The position numbers were made by a program, and so were the translations under genes. The notes under the pieces were generated by a model. That model had not been told where the DNA came from, made no database searches, and saw only the letters and a program-made list of their open reading frames with translations. This document shows positions 47,074 to 60,100 of a DNA stretch of 64,000 nucleotides, piece by piece (the first letter of the stretch is position 1; each line of letters starts with the position of its first letter). Source of the stretch: Polytrichum commune (taxonomy: Eukaryota; Streptophyta; Polytrichopsida; Polytrichales; Polytrichaceae); assembly GCA_950295325.1 (NCBI GenBank), contig OX485806.1:33232001-33296000 (forward strand), in the 5' to 3' direction.

Positions 47074-47190
47074 ATCCTGAATCTCCAAATCCCGCTGCGC
47101 GTATTCAATTTCCACATCAAGGACGATGGACGCATGGAATATCACGACGTGGAGCTGCTGCTGGCACGGCGGAGCCTACCTAGAATGTGA
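47074..47190 (+). other. Possible orphan terminal exon (38 codons plus stop)
   Basis: After a splice-acceptor-like GTGACAG the sequence reads ILNLQIPLRVFNFHIKDDG, then RMEYHDVELLLARR, closing at TGA 47188-47190. Composition and codon use are protein-like and distinct from the flanks. I do not recognise the peptide. It could be an alternative last exon of the PP4R3 transcript, the end of a lost gene or chance. The minus strand is also open here (46860-47135), which lowers confidence. Confidence 0.25.
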
Positions 47191-48136
47191 ACAGATGCAT
47201 GTAGTGTGACTCGATTCACGGACAAACTGTGTAATTGTAAAAGGTGAAACATCCTGCCTTCTACAATCAAACAGTTAATATCAGCTCTTTTAATTTTCCA
47301 TTTTTCTATACTCATTAGTAATGCCTGGATGGAAACTCATAGATGTCGCATGTGTGGGAAGGAACTACTGTACCGTCTCCTTACAAATTATGTTTCATAT
47401 TGTTTATTGTGAGGTATGTGGGCCTGATGTGGTCAGTCTCCTTAACCCCTCACAGGTGGAAGCAAAATCTTCTTAAAATTGCATTAATCAGTTCAGTCTA
47501 ATTCAGAAGTTTATTAACAAAAATCGGCACCTCTTATGGTGGATTAGAACGTGTGGATGGAAGCATTGCAAAGTACGGATAGTTCACACAATTTTTCAGT
47601 TGTCCATGTATCTAGAATTAAAAGAAGTTCCGCTACTATTGTCGAGTAGCAAGCAAACTCTTCATTGGAAACCTAAATGACGTGCGTGGGTCACTATGAA
47701 ATAAAACCCCTTACATACGAGAAGTTTATATAGAAGAACAAATGTATACGTACTAACAACATGCTAGAATATGGACTCATGTATTTAAACTAGGCTTTTC
47801 AGTTTAATGTGATAGATGCCTCCACTACATATACAAAATAAAAATCTTGAATTAAATTAGCTTGTATTACATATATGATCCACTTTCACTTTCCAATGAC
47901 AAAGTCATTGAAGGTTTTTTTTATCCATACCAACGATTGCATCAAACAAAGAAAGACAAGAGCATAATAACTTAGCCACAATTTAAAGAGCAAAACTTAA
48001 GGGAACCCTTAAGCGCTCCAAGGCCAAGAGTTTGTAAACTAAGAAAAATTGAAAAATGCAAATGCAAACCCTAACAAGAATGGACAAGATGGTCATTGAG
48101 GACTATTACCATATGACAACGCATTGAAAACGTGAA

Positions 48137-48577
48137 CACTCTCATTGGTGGAAAAGGCGGAGCTGGTCCAAGTTCGCTTCACACTACACTTGAGGGACCA
48201 GTGGCGGAGTATGTGAATGCAAGATGGATGTAAAGTCTACACGGATTCCTACACGGCACCAAATGCATCATGTTTCATGGTCACTCGGATTATTCAATAC
48301 CCGTCTCTTGGAGGTAGGCCTAACAGAAAACCGAGAGACCATGGCACTCCGAAAGCTCACAACCGTTGGTTTATTCTATTCTATCATGTGTGAGGGCCCG
48401 CGTGAATAGAAATTCATTGAAATAGCATTTGGTTGAGGGCCCAGTCACATATGACTTCACACCACACTCGAGGGTCCGTGACCACACCGCATGATGTTGG
48501 AGGTGTGTTGGGACGGCCTTTGGACACTTTCTTTTGGGCTCACAATTTCATGGTCATGGCTCTTGGCTCGTGTGTGA
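48137..48577 (+). repeat. Long interspersed repeat, copy 1 (pair with 63386-63783)
   Basis: The segment starts CACTCTCATTGGTGGAAAAG and ends CACAATTTCATGGTCATGGCTCTTGGCTCGTGTGTG. It matches 63386-63783 in the same orientation over its whole length, apart from an indel of about 40 bases near 48485-48530. It is not coding. No terminal inverted repeats or LTR ends are evident. The family is not identified. The stretch 47191-48136 shows nothing recognisable. Confidence 0.7.
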
Positions 48578-48849
48578 AGGGGCGCTGCTGAGTAAGGGCA
48601 ACCTAGGACGCTCTCGGTGATGGTGGGGCCTAAGTTAAGTGAGAAAGAAACCGAAGAATCCAAAGGTCGACCCACGACCCTTACAAGTCAAAGATCCAGA
48701 ATATTTTGCCATCCACTTGGTTGGTCCTTTTCAAGGCCATTGTCCTTTCCCATCCAAAAGTGCACCTTCAGTCCGGACTCTATAAGTACTAATAAGAACT
48801 AAGGTTGCCTTTGTGCATGAGCCCCAATGATGAATGGGGGAAAAACCGA

Positions 48850-49035
48850 GTGCTATTTACAATTCAACCAAACGAGTTTGAGAAATGACCGGTTGAAGTC
48901 CAAGACTTGAGGAATCTTACCCACCATTGTTGAGGAATCTATGGAATATACCCCAAACTAATAAAGAGAAACCGAAAGATGGTCAACATGTAACCGGTTG
49001 GACTTGGAAACACTAGGATTTTGTTCAAAAATCTC
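48850..49035 (-). repeat. Repeat family R3, inverted copy
   Basis: The reverse complement of this segment matches 51890-52115 and 52440-52640. Shared words are AACCGGTTGGACTTGGAAAC (at about 48993-49012), GGAATCTATGGAATATACCC and GAAATGACCGGTTGAAGT. The following 49036-51245 holds no gene that I can support. Confidence 0.65.
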
Positions 49036-51245
49036 TCCAAACACTACACAATCCTACCATTGGAGATGGAGATCTGGCCATGGAGAATGGAGAGGGGGAA
49101 TTATCACATACAAGTGTACCTCGTAGCCATCCAACATCAAAACTTGCCTTGCTTACAGGTTTGTTGTCAGTTCATCTCAAATGACGTGGACTAGACTAAT
49201 TTGAGGTGTTCAAGGCCGATTTCGGTGTGAATTGACTTTAGACAGCAACATGTGGGATGCATACAAATTCATGGATGTTATGCTGGATGGAAAAAAAGGT
49301 ACACTCGCATGCGATAATTCCCTCTCTCCATGGAGAATCGGCTTCCTCTCACTTGGGGCCATTCATGATTGGGGTACTACTTTTGGGACAAAGAAATTAA
49401 GGACTATGTCGCATTGGATCTTGGCGTTTATTACGATTTACTATTATTTGATCAATAAATTTTAAATAAAAAAGTAGATAGGTCATAGGACTTGTAAAGA
49501 GGTCATATGACTTGTTTGGGCCATATCAATAGCAATTTCATTATTGAAGTGTACATCGAAGGTGAATTATTTCTTGTTTTCCATCCTAGTACCTTGGTGT
49601 AAGTATCATGTGTCCATACATTTATTTTTTTAATGTCCAATTCTAATGCTAAACGTTCCTTTCTCATGTAGCCATGTTATTGTGTACTGCTGGCCATGTT
49701 TGGTGTCATATGTAAAGCTATACAATTTGTATGCAATACATTTTTAGTTCTATTGGTACACAATTGAACGATAACTGTGAGGAAAAAAATTGGGATCATT
49801 TTAATTAATTTTTGTTGTTCTTTTCATTCCTTGATCCTAAGGTCAACAATTTTGACAACACCCATGGATGTCCGTTAAGGAATCAAAATGATATCTTAGA
49901 TTACCTTATTCCTTGTAAATTAACTTTGTCGGTGTACTCAATATGGAATATTAAATGTAGGTATGATCCAAAATATGCTCCACAATACAAATCTAAGCAC
50001 ACCAACTATGTAAAGTTATCTAATTTATTCCTTTAACCGTTACACACCCAAAAGTGGTACCCCAACCATGAATGCCCCCACTTGTTTGTAAGATGGTGCA
50101 TGACATTCTACTAGGAAGATTGAACCATCTTTATTGTATGTGGGTGTTATTCGCTTGCTTATCTTAATTGGACTCCTACATTTGATTGGTGTGTGGTTAT
50201 ATGAGGATCAAGGAACAAACACCATGAAGACACATGTTTACAATAAGATTGAATTAAGTCTTTAGATTTTACTATCTACTCCACATTCAAGAGTAAACAC
50301 ATTTGGGAGAATGTATGTGTTCAGTTAAGGAATCAACAAACATGCCCTTCTGATAGTCATAACTAAGCCAGGAGAGGTCATGTTTAATGCTCACTAAGAT
50401 GATTGTCTGACATGATAGTATGTGTATTAGGGACACTTTAAACCGCATGGACAATGGGGTAGCCATTTGTCCTCAAGTTTATCCAATAAATGTTTTTTTT
50501 AATTATTATTTGTTTATATAAAAAAGGTTTGTGGAAAGATTTCCCAATTTTTTTGTGAAACAACACGAGGCACTCTGCTTGCCTCCAAGAATTTTGGGAA
50601 AATGTCTTTGATCAAGGCAATAGCTTGTGCCACATGTACTCATTGAGGGCTTGTGTGGTAATCCCAAAAGCATCGGAAATTTTGGTACAAAAGTAAGGTT
50701 TCCCCTAAACTAGTTGCACTTATAAACAACCGGTCGCAATTGATGGTTTTGAGGATTAGTGAGGGCTTGGCTACTCATAGATTCAATGTAACATAGAGGA
50801 GGCTAATGTGGACACCTCCAACTATGTGGAATCATCCAGGCGATGGAATTGAACATTAGAAGCTTGAGCATGTTAGCAATTGTGAATCAAGACCAAAGAA
50901 TTTGAAGTCGTTGAAATCGAAGTTGAGGAAGGTGTTGATCTAGTTGCTCTAGAATCAAAGATTCTCTATTTCCCAATGTGGTATTATATGAGGGAAACCT
51001 TTTATTGTTCAATGTTGTGCAAGGGGATAACATCAATAGTAGATTCTACATGGGCCATTTGCCAATGAAAACCAAGTTGAAATGCCAATAGTGGTTGTGT
51101 CATGTCTCTAAAGTGGTCACATGTGAGATAATATGTTGCTGAATTGTTTTTTTCATTATAAAATGCCCATAATCTAAGTTGGTCGGCACCTCGCAACCAC
51201 ATGTTGCCTCCTAATTTGCCGATCTCGGGCACAAAAACCAAGTGT

Positions 51246-51310
51246 GCCATAGCTCAGTGGATAACACTCCTCATTATGGAGGATGGTGGGTGTTGTTTGA
51301 CTTTTGTGAA
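51246..51310 (+). other. tRNA-like 5' half (degenerate Pol III head)
   Basis: CATAGCTCAGTGGATAACAC matches the tRNA D-arm/A-box consensus and is followed by a CTCC/GGAG stem at anticodon-arm distance. The expected B box is not present (GGGTGTTGTTTG in its place). It is probably a decayed tRNA-derived SINE head; a functional tRNA is ruled out. Confidence 0.3.
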
Positions 51311-51549
51311 GATGACTAACCCAAACATCATCAATGTGGCGGCTAAATCATCATATATTACTCACCCACCGAATTAAAACGACTGTACCGCCGATTAAGA
51401 GCCAAAAATAGGTGTCTGACCAAGGAACCTAACTGAATTAACCTCATGTACCTCCATGCACGTAGCACCGCGTGTTATTGAGTACATTGCGATCATTTGA
51501 TAACCAACCTTAATTTTTTTGGGGGGAGGAACAACCTCCTAATTTGGTA

Positions 51550-51836
51550 CTCCCTTCGTCCTAAAATATTTGTCCATGTTCCTAACTTTGGCGAGATTAA
51601 GGCCCGCTGATCATTGACTGAGTAGTTGTAAGTATGACTCTTAAAATAAAAAACAACAGCTACTCCGAAACGCCTCCCGAAGTTGCGGTGTCGAAAGACT
51701 TCTTGATGATGAAAGTTTGGCGTGAAAATATTTGACTTTGAGCCTCAAATTTCTAGCTCGGCAGATACCCCGGACAATCATTTTGGGACAAAAAAAAAAT
51801 CCGGGAGGTATGACAATCATTCTGACATAGAAGAAG
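51550..51836. mobile_element. Stowaway MITE
   Basis: This 287-bp element has the Stowaway-type terminus CTCCCTTCGTCCTAAAATAT at its start and the complementary GACAATCATTCTGACATAGA end. It is flanked by TA on both sides (51548-51549 and 51837-51838). It has no coding capacity. Stowaways are non-autonomous Tc1/mariner elements mobilised in trans. Confidence 0.8.
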
Positions 51837-51884
51837 TATTGTAGACTTTATGTTGCCCAAGGAACGTGCTTCTGTATCCTGGAA

Positions 51885-52115
51885 GATTTTCAGGCATGAT
51901 CAATCGAGATCCTAATGTTTCCAAGTCCAACCAGTTACATGTTGACATCTAAGCTTTCAATTATTCTTTATTAATTAGGGGTATATTCCATAGATTCCTC
52001 TAAAATGGTGGGTAATTTTCCCAAAGTCTTGAACTTCAACCGGTTATTTCTCGAACTCAACTGGTTCATTTGTAAGTAGCTCCGGTTCTTCCCATTCATT
52101 GATGCGCTCTCATGA
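51885..52115 (+). repeat. Repeat family R3, direct copy 1
   Basis: Contains TGTTTCCAAGTCCAACCAGT, GTATATTCCATAGATTCCTC and CAACCGGTTATTTCTCGAAC. It matches 52440-52640 directly and 48850-49035 inverted. The two direct copies flank the MITE at 52192-52409. Confidence 0.65.
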
Positions 52116-52191
52116 TCATTATGAATGGGTTCACAAAGATCCAAGATCATCTAACCTTACTCTAGCAAAAGGTTCATTACAGGAACTGCTA

Positions 52192-52409
52192 CACTGATTA
52201 TCCCGATTAGTGCATGTCACTATTCGGAGTTATCCAAGGCTTAAGTTTTTAACGAGGATGCAAATGTTTTACCATGCAAAGTCATTGTTGTTCTATACTG
52301 TCTGAACAACCTCTTCAAACTTTCGTTAGTAAAAGTTGAACTTTTGAGTAAGATGTTATTGCACTGCGTAACTCCGACTACTAACACACACTAATTGGGA
52401 TAATCAGTG
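52192..52409. mobile_element. MITE with CACTGATTA termini, member 1
   Basis: The 218-bp element starts CACTGATTATCCCGATTAGT and ends with the complementary CACTAATTGGGATAATCAGTG. The inverted similarity extends inward through TTCGGAGTTA on each side. TA precedes it, and TC follows. The same termini bound 62720-63244. It carries no gene. Confidence 0.7.
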
Positions 52410-52439
52410 TCATCGTGTGTCCAGGGTCGATATTTGGGC

Positions 52440-52640
52440 ATAATTGCTCAAAATCCTTGTGTTTCCAAGTCCCACCGGTTACATGTTGTGATCTTCCGGT
52501 GTTTCTTTGATAAATTGAGGTGTATTCCATGGATTCCTCTAAACTGATGGATTGTTTTCCTGGAATCTCGAACTTTCAATCGGTTATTTCTCAAACTCAA
52601 CCGGTTCATCTACAACTAGCAGTCGGTTCTCTCCGTTCAC
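52440..52640 (+). repeat. Repeat family R3, direct copy 2
   Basis: Contains TGTTTCCAAGTCCCACCGGT, GTGTATTCCATGGATTCCTC and TCGGTTATTTCTCAAACTCA, matching 51885-52115. The short plus-strand frames at 52520-52795 are not supported as genes. Confidence 0.65.
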
Positions 52641-52643
52641 TGA

Positions 52644-53260
52644 TCAGTGTAGTTTGCGAATTGCAATCTTGGCTTTCAATGTCGCGAAGCAAGTCGACCA
52701 TCGGCAAGCTGCAAGACACGGAATTTTGCCCTCGTTGGCTGGCCACAATGCCAACATACAATCGGCGATGCCAGCTTCTTGCATCAACTGCATAGGTAAG
52801 TGTCGGGGTAAGTGCACTCTTGTGATCTGTCTCATAAATTGTTGCAGGGTCTCGGGTCGCAAGTCTAGCATGTCTTCAAAATCCGGTGAAGTACACGTCC
52901 AACTTCTCACCAGGGACAAATTCCATCGAATGCAGCAGGCCCCGTGCCTCGTGCTCTCGGTCAATGGGAGTGAATGTTCTGATGGCAATCTCTCGAAGTT
53001 CACCCCTAAACACTTCATCATGTAACTAGGTTTCGAGCAGGTCCTAGACATCCGCTGTCAACATTCTCCTGAGTTTATTGCACTTGTGGACGTCGTTGGC
53101 ATTGTAGGCTATAGCTATAACCTCGAACGTTTTGAGGTACAAGCTCAAGGGCGGCACTCTCCCAACGTCGCCAGCTTTGGCTTCCCTTTTTTAACGTCGC
53201 TCCTCCTTCAGTGATCCCCCCAATAACCTTGGCGTAGCTTCCCCACGATTGTTCACCAAC
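52644..53260 (-). pseudogene. Retrotransposon gag remnant
   Basis: On the minus strand one phase reads LSLYLKTFEVIAIAYNANDV, then ELREIAIRTFTP (53150-52960). Another phase continues DMLDLRPETLQQFMRQITRV and HLPRHLPMQLM (52860-52770). The FxxxL...FMRQ-type helical pattern and the absence of catalytic motifs suggest the central part of a plant LTR-retrotransposon Gag. Stops and a frameshift show decay. No LTRs are visible beside it. The family assignment is tentative. Confidence 0.4.
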
Positions 53261-54851
53261 TCAGGCGTTGTCTCCGTCCATTTGCTGGCCTACATGAGTG
53301 CGGATTTGCTGCACGTATTCTACGAATACAGATTTCACTTGCATAATTTGCTCTATGAAGATGAGTTCCACGAGTTATCTTGGTGTAAGGACCAACAAGG
53401 CCTCTTGAAGTTTCTCCAAAACTTCCTCTGTGACCTCTGCGGCCTCTCCTCGTTTGTCCTCCTCGGAATTCCCCAAAGATGGTTTGTCTACCTTCTCATT
53501 GTCGCTTGAATCCATCACAAACATCCCTTGTGAATTTGGTGTTTAGCCCTGGCAGGTGGTTCTTGGAGCATATATCTTGCCTTTCCATCACCACATGCGG
53601 GGTGATTCCTTTGGGATAAAGGAGGGAAACCCACATCTCGTTGAGATCTCCATGTCTCTTTGAAACAAAAATCCTCTGCCAAACAGAGCTGATCCTCTTT
53701 CGATCAACGCCAAAGCCGATCCTCTTCCCTCACGTTGGTTCTTGCATGCCTTTCTCCTGTCCTTGCGAGATCTCCCTGATGACCAATCTCCAAGCTATCG
53801 CCTCCAACCTTCATGTTTTCCCCTTCTCGGCGTCCTTGGGAACCTTCAATCGTCAAAATCCAGTGGCGAGCATTTCCTCACGACAATCCCCCGCATCTCC
53901 ACCAAGATTCTGAGATTGTTAGTTTCCTAGCCTTGACCAATGACGTTGAGTAGTGGGATGAAAGCCTCGTTGAAGGCCACGGGATTGTGCTTGTGACGTG
54001 AGCACGAATAGATAGGCGAACAAAACTATAATGAGTTACTCCGAAAAGAAGAGATAAATAAGAGGCATGATCCACCCATTCATGAGCTATTTCTCCTTCA
54101 ATGGAACTACGAGGTGCATTCCGGTTCCCAAGACTTATGTTCAAGTGCATTGCCAAGACATTTAGGGCCACTTTACACTATAGACCCATGAAGTCGGACC
54201 ATGAAAGATGGCCTTTTCCCATGGTCCGATTTGATGGTCCAACTTCCATGGTCCGTTTTCTTACAAAATCAATTTACAAAGCTTTTGGGCCCCTCAGTAG
54301 GTGTCAATTGAATGTGGACCAAGAGGATTGACCATGCATCAAAAAGTGAATGTGCCCACTTTTTTAATATATGTCCAAAAAAGGGCAATCTTGGAAGAAG
54401 AAAAAATCCAGTTTAACCATCCTTTTTTCTTCTTTTGTCTTCATCTTCTCTTTCCCCCAAAAAAAATCATTTAAAACATCATTATATTAACAATATGTCT
54501 CTACCATGGGTTTGCCTTTTTCTACCAGAGCACCTCTTTTGCCTCTTCCACCGCAAAACTCATTGGACCATGTCGATGGATAATGTAGGCCTTAAAATAT
54601 GTCTTTTGGGGACCTCGAACTCCATGGTCACTATGACATTTTTCCCTTGGTGTAAACTAAAGTGGTCCCGCGACAAGTTCAACAACCAATCACAGATTTT
54701 ACAGACCCTTGGGATGACTTCATGGTTCATGATGTAAACATCCCTTTAATTAGAGAGAATTTGTGGGGTGAGAATGAGACCCTCTATCTTCATGTGCAAG
54801 CACATGTTCTACTTTATATAATGTATCATCTTCCTCGAAGATTGGTGGAGA
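53261..54851. other. No supported gene
   Basis: Short, mutually overlapping frames (53249-53509, 53641-53913, 53878-54171 minus, 54435-54737) lack domains. The 53160-53920 part is richer in C and T and may be a further upstream stretch of the minus-strand retroelement remnant, but I cannot identify it. Confidence 0.35.
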
Positions 54852-55816
54852 TGTCGCGCACCACTCCATGAGGAGCGTGCGCAACTCCATGAGTACAAGG
54901 GGGACCCCGGCTTGACACCCTGGACTTGTGGTGCCATAGGTGAGAGGGCCCAAGTGATTCTAGTGTGGGTAAGGGCCCCAGGCGGTGAGAACGCCTCCCA
55001 CCCACGAAGATTAGGAGGCACAAGGCCATGAGCATTGGTTAGCTTATGGCGTCTGGATTCTAGAATGCTCAAGAATCATCTAATTGGAGGTGTGAGCTAG
55101 GACATATGGCAATTTAAGTGGGGCGTTGCTTAGGGGCAGTGCCCATCATTCCAGGGGGCGATATGGTGGGACAATAATGACTTGGGAGTGATGCCCAAGA
55201 TTGCCGAGGTTAGAAGAGTCATAACTTCCGCATCACTTGCCTGAATGGTGCAAATGATGAGTCCATCGGCATTCACGCAAAGAGGAGATGTTGATGAACT
55301 AGTTGCTTTATAAAATCAGAGATTAGACAACGAAGTTATGGAGGTTTGAAGTTGTTGGGGGCTCCAACCCTAGCAACTAAAGAAAAATGTCTGAGAGACA
55401 AAATGTTGCTTGACAGTGAGGTAGGAGCCCTGCCCAAAGTCCTAGAGGCTTATATGGGGAGGCGGTGTTGCCAAACGTTCCCACCTGTTGCAGAACAGCA
55501 CGGCCTTCATGGACGTTGGCCCAATGTGGGGGCAAAGTTGACAAGTATGGTTGTTGTAGTGTTGCTATGGCAACGCGATGATCAACTCAAGATTGAACTT
55601 TCAATGAAAGTCCGCACCTAACCATTGGCTACGTACTAAGAGCAGAGTCCCGAATGCATGTGTAGGAGGGTTTGGTTACTAAGTTATGAGCTTGGAAATT
55701 GATATGTGGAGCTAACCATGCGCGTGTGTGGGATGTGTAGGGTTAACGCTCGTGACACCTGCTAAAGTTGCGAAACGGTGAAGCTAAATTAAGGGGAGCT
55801 AGTAAGGGTTGCGATA
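54852..55816 (+). mobile_element. Solo LTR (965 bp) with GGAGA target-site duplication
   Basis: This is the same family and orientation as 23233-24205. It starts TGTCGCGCACC, ends GGTTGCGATA and is bracketed by GGAGA at 54847-54851 and 55817-55821. The terminal TA in place of CA is a point change relative to the other copy. Internal frames are chance. Confidence 0.9.
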
Positions 55817-55856
55817 GGAGATGTACCTTGCCATTGGTTGTGTACAACCGAAGAAG

Positions 55857-56123
55857 TCACACCTGAAAGACACCATGAATGTTAAATGTGCATTGTAGTT
55901 GCACACAACATGTTATGACCCCTATCCTCTTGGTTATCCGAAACGGACCAACCCACCTTCGTAGTAATTGTATAGCACATGGGACCTTCAACTTAATATT
56001 GGAAATGTTGACTACACTAAATATGATATTTAGTGTCATATGGTGGCTTTTCCGATGACACTTCTTATAAATAAATTTATAAATATTGTCATGGATGATG
56101 GATAAGTTCATCCGTTGGCCCAA
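55857..56123 (-). pseudogene. Gypsy integrase C-terminal (GPY/F-like) fragment
   Basis: The minus frame ends RRWVGPFRITKRIG ... IHGVFQV. The WVGPF...IxxRIG and IHxVF words are the hallmark of the GPY/F module at the end of gypsy/chromovirus integrases. Only the last ~40 residues are convincing; the upstream part of the frame and the neighbouring frame (56127-56477) do not show the DDE core. It lies 35 bases beyond the solo LTR duplication but on the opposite strand, so it need not belong to the same element. Confidence 0.5.
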
Positions 56124-56937
56124 ATCCTACCTTCTTGCCAACAACTTGTGATGAAATATTGTCATTGAGGACATATGGCGTGCCTTGGTGGCACTTCTAC
56201 TCTGACATATAGCAGTGACCTTGATGAGTTGATTAATCATTAGAAAGTTGGTGGCAAATCTTGTGGACTCGGACATCTTCAATCCCAAATTAGGCGAGTA
56301 AATAAGGGAGACCACTGCATTACATTTATGGCCTAGATGCATTTGACAATGTCTTTTGCATCTTGGCTTCATCAAGTTTTGGTTGATCAACAGAGAGACC
56401 AACGCGGGGCTACACACTATGGTGGAATGGGGGAACTCTACGATAGTTGTATATCCAAGATATAGTGCATCGACCAAATGACAACGTCATGCTTATGGGT
56501 CCAACTGAATGACAATGATGGGACCATATTGAAAGGTTCCGAAAGAAGAGGTTAAAGTTGTCGTGGTCTTTGGAATGGTTCATGTTAGAATTGCACAATA
56601 AAAATGTGCAACACAAGTGTGAGGCCAAACCCACCACCCTTAAGCGTCCTAGTCCGGGTGATGGTTTTGAGAATCACATGTGTCATACCAAAGCTCGTGG
56701 TAACATGGAATGTACTTCCATCTCAACAAGCTCCCAACTCACTTGAAATCATGATGTTTTATTAATGCTAGTCTCTTGAATAGGTAGAGCATTGGCCTTC
56801 TCAAGGATTGACCAACTACTACACTTAACCTTACTAAGTCCCCTACAAGTTTCTATGAATTCTACTAATTCCACTAATCCTTCTACTAATTCCCACACAA
56901 CTCTATTTCTAAAATTTAATTTTATGAGAGAAACAAC

Positions 56938-56985
56938 AAGAGGGAGAGAGAGAGAGAAAGAGAGGGGAAGGGAGAGGGTAAGGGG
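56938..56985 (+). repeat. GA-rich microsatellite
   Basis: AGAGGGAGAGAGAGAGAAAG-type purine tract within otherwise AT-rich DNA. Confidence 0.7.
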
Positions 56986-57189
56986 GCCTTGTATGAACCT
57001 CTCCCCTTTGCCCACACTCCCCTCTCAATACAACATGCTCATGTGCCCACACACACGTGTGCACCCACACGTGCAAGATGGAAGAGCGTGAAGGAAGAGA
57101 GAGTGAATAGGAACACAAGTGAATGAAAAAGTTGAGAGAAATGAATATATAGGGGAAGGGAAGGGGTGAGCACCCCTCAAAGCTCAAGA

Positions 57190-60100
57190 TAAGCCCCTCG
57201 ATCCTCTCCTACTTCGTAGACTCTTATCCTATCCGCTAAGCCTTCAACTCCTAAACCAACAAGATGGATCCCAATTCAAATATTTAAACTCAAGGAGCTC
57301 CCCTTGGTCCACCACATGCTACACTCACCTAACCAAAGAACTTCCTTCATGCCGCTAAGCTTCTAATTAATTACACCACATAAGCCTAAGGCCTAAACAT
57401 AACTTCACACCAAGCCTCACTCTTTTTATATTTTTGAGAATAATCATAAAACATCAAAATGTAACTCCTAATGGTTTCAAAGGATTAATAACACATGTGG
57501 GCACCATTTTGGGCTCACAACAAGGATATTACCGTAAACAACATTGTACTCCATTGGGAGTTGGATGGAAGCTTGGAGATTGGGATGTGCAATTGGGGGT
57601 GCAGATTGCACACAAATGAGAGTGTTGAATCATTGTGGCATGCGGAAACCAAAGAGGCCAAGGAAATATTCAAAAAAAAGAAATGGTCGGTGGCATCAGA
57701 GTTGTTAGAGTTCAAAGTAGGATACATCAAGATCCGCTTAAATATTACACCAAGGAGACTAAGAGTTATACGGTTAGCAAACTTGCACGACAACTTTGTA
57801 ACCATGGTCATGACCCAATTCTCTATGTCAGGAAGGGTCATCAACTGCCCTTACGTCAAATCCACACCATGCAAAATCAACCTCACACCACAACCATCTG
57901 CACCCTCTCTCTTGGACATTCTATAAAAATAGACATAAACTCAAGATGCAAAAACTTAACCACAAGCAACTCCCTAACTACCGACAAGACTCCTCACATG
58001 CAGAAAAACCAAGCATCCATCCATCCAACCAACAATGCCCAACGAAACCAAAACACAGTGTAAATATTTGGTGTGTGCTGAAGCACTACCTCAATCAAGA
58101 TATAGCGGTTTCTTGCAACATGTAAATATTTAGAGTGACATTGGGAGTTATGAACTTGGAACTTTATATTCCCCTTTACACGTGACTTTATCAAATAACC
58201 AAAGTATTTCCTAAAAATTGGGTAAAGCTCCCTTGGTTATAGCGGAAGCATCTGGCTATCCCAATGCACCTACAAGAACTTGCTCTGGAGATTTTCAAGT
58301 AGGTTTTAGTTAAGTAGTTTTCACACATGTTCATTGTTTTATCTACCAAACAATGAATGTTGGGTAGTTTTTGTCCCATCCCTGAATGCCTTACTACTCA
58401 CCTATCTTACCATCTGTTTTTGTTAATGGAGGTCCTCGTGCGCTCATAGCTGAGATTAAAAAGCCACCAATCACAAGGGCGGGAGGCAACACTTTTAAAG
58501 GTCCTATATTCTTGCCTCATGTCCAGGTACCGATGGGAGGGTCAGTGCTTGAGGCTTAAAACCTCCACTTTTAAGCCATGCCACATCATTTGCCAACTAG
58601 GCTCGGCACTAGATAATGTCGATGGTGTGAAGGTTGGGTTTTCATAACCAACTTTTAGTCTTAGCTAAAGTCAGGTGGGAAGGGCGCATAAGTCATAAGT
58701 GCCCACCTGTAAAAGGGGGTTATAGCTTGCGGGCAAAGAAGCTCTCCATTCATGCTTGCTCCACCAGGAGCCGCCGCTTATATCTAGCTGTCTATCATAT
58801 GTAAATGATACCACTTAATGGAAAGACTTTGAGCAATAATTTGAATAAGTGGAAAGTTGCCATGCTCAAAGTGAGATAACAAGGGGGGGGGGGGTAAATG
58901 GTATCAATAAATGGAAATTCATGACAAGCCACATGATTGCTTGACAACCCATTGGCTTACAAAAGAAGAGCTCAAACTATGAACAATTTTGACCGACATC
59001 CACAAGGTAGATGAAGAAGATGAGCATGTAAAACATGACCAAGACCTTTTGATGATCATTCCACATTGGATCCATGGGGACACCACCTAGGTGTCCATGT
59101 ATTGTTCAAATTTTTCAAGTTCAGGCGTCGAGTGTAAGGTAGACAAGCTTGTTACGGTTACTTCCAAGCGGTTTGACCTCTTACGATGTGCAATAAGATT
59201 ATAAAAATAATCCAATGCAATGTCAATCGTATGCAGTCCCAATGTCATTAGAATTAGATTAAGGTCACTAAAACTCCATTTTATGATTACTTTTCAAATG
59301 ACACATATGCGATCCTCTTCTTAAGTGGTTGTGTAAGTGACCCTAAAATGGTTAGTGTGGAGTGGGTGTTGAGCATTCACTTTTTGGCTATCCCAACCAA
59401 TGAGCAGTTGTACTAATCCTTAAAATAATAGTATAAGTGTTCAATTTAGGAGAGTATTGAACCACTTTTGTACCCAAAAACATGTCTTTGAATCAGGTTG
59501 GTGTTTGAATACCTTGTAAAGTGGACTTGAGTGAGTGAGCTCATAGTAAGAGGCCCCTTTCTTCTAGCTCTCGACCACTCTAGAATAGTGAAAAGGCCCA
59601 AAACCAACAATAACTTGTTAACATTCTATTGCCACATAGTTACAAAACCATGTACATGGCAATGTTTTTCATGCCACCTCATCCAAGGTGGAACGATTGG
59701 ATTAGATATTGAATGCAAAAGGACTTGTTGTGGACTGTAGCAAGGTGTCCTTGTGCTACCTATTGAGTTGAGGGAGCGTTGAGATAAATACACGAGGAGC
59801 TTGTTACAGGACAACACATAAGGTAGAAAACAAAAAATGATGGACGACTACTACTGATGCATTGGAGTAGGAGTAGAATGATTCTTGTGTGGCCGCAAAA
59901 TGGCTAATTGCAAAAGTAGTGGCTTGAAAAGGGTGCAATGATTGGTTGGACAGGTCTTGTTTCACACCACTTGGGATCACTTTTGGGTGTCATTGATTGA
60001 ACCATTTTGTGTGCATTCGTGTGCAAAGTAGGATATTTTGATGCTCAAATTAGGGAGACTCCACAATACAAGTAGGGGGTATGACTTACTTGCCTCTTTG

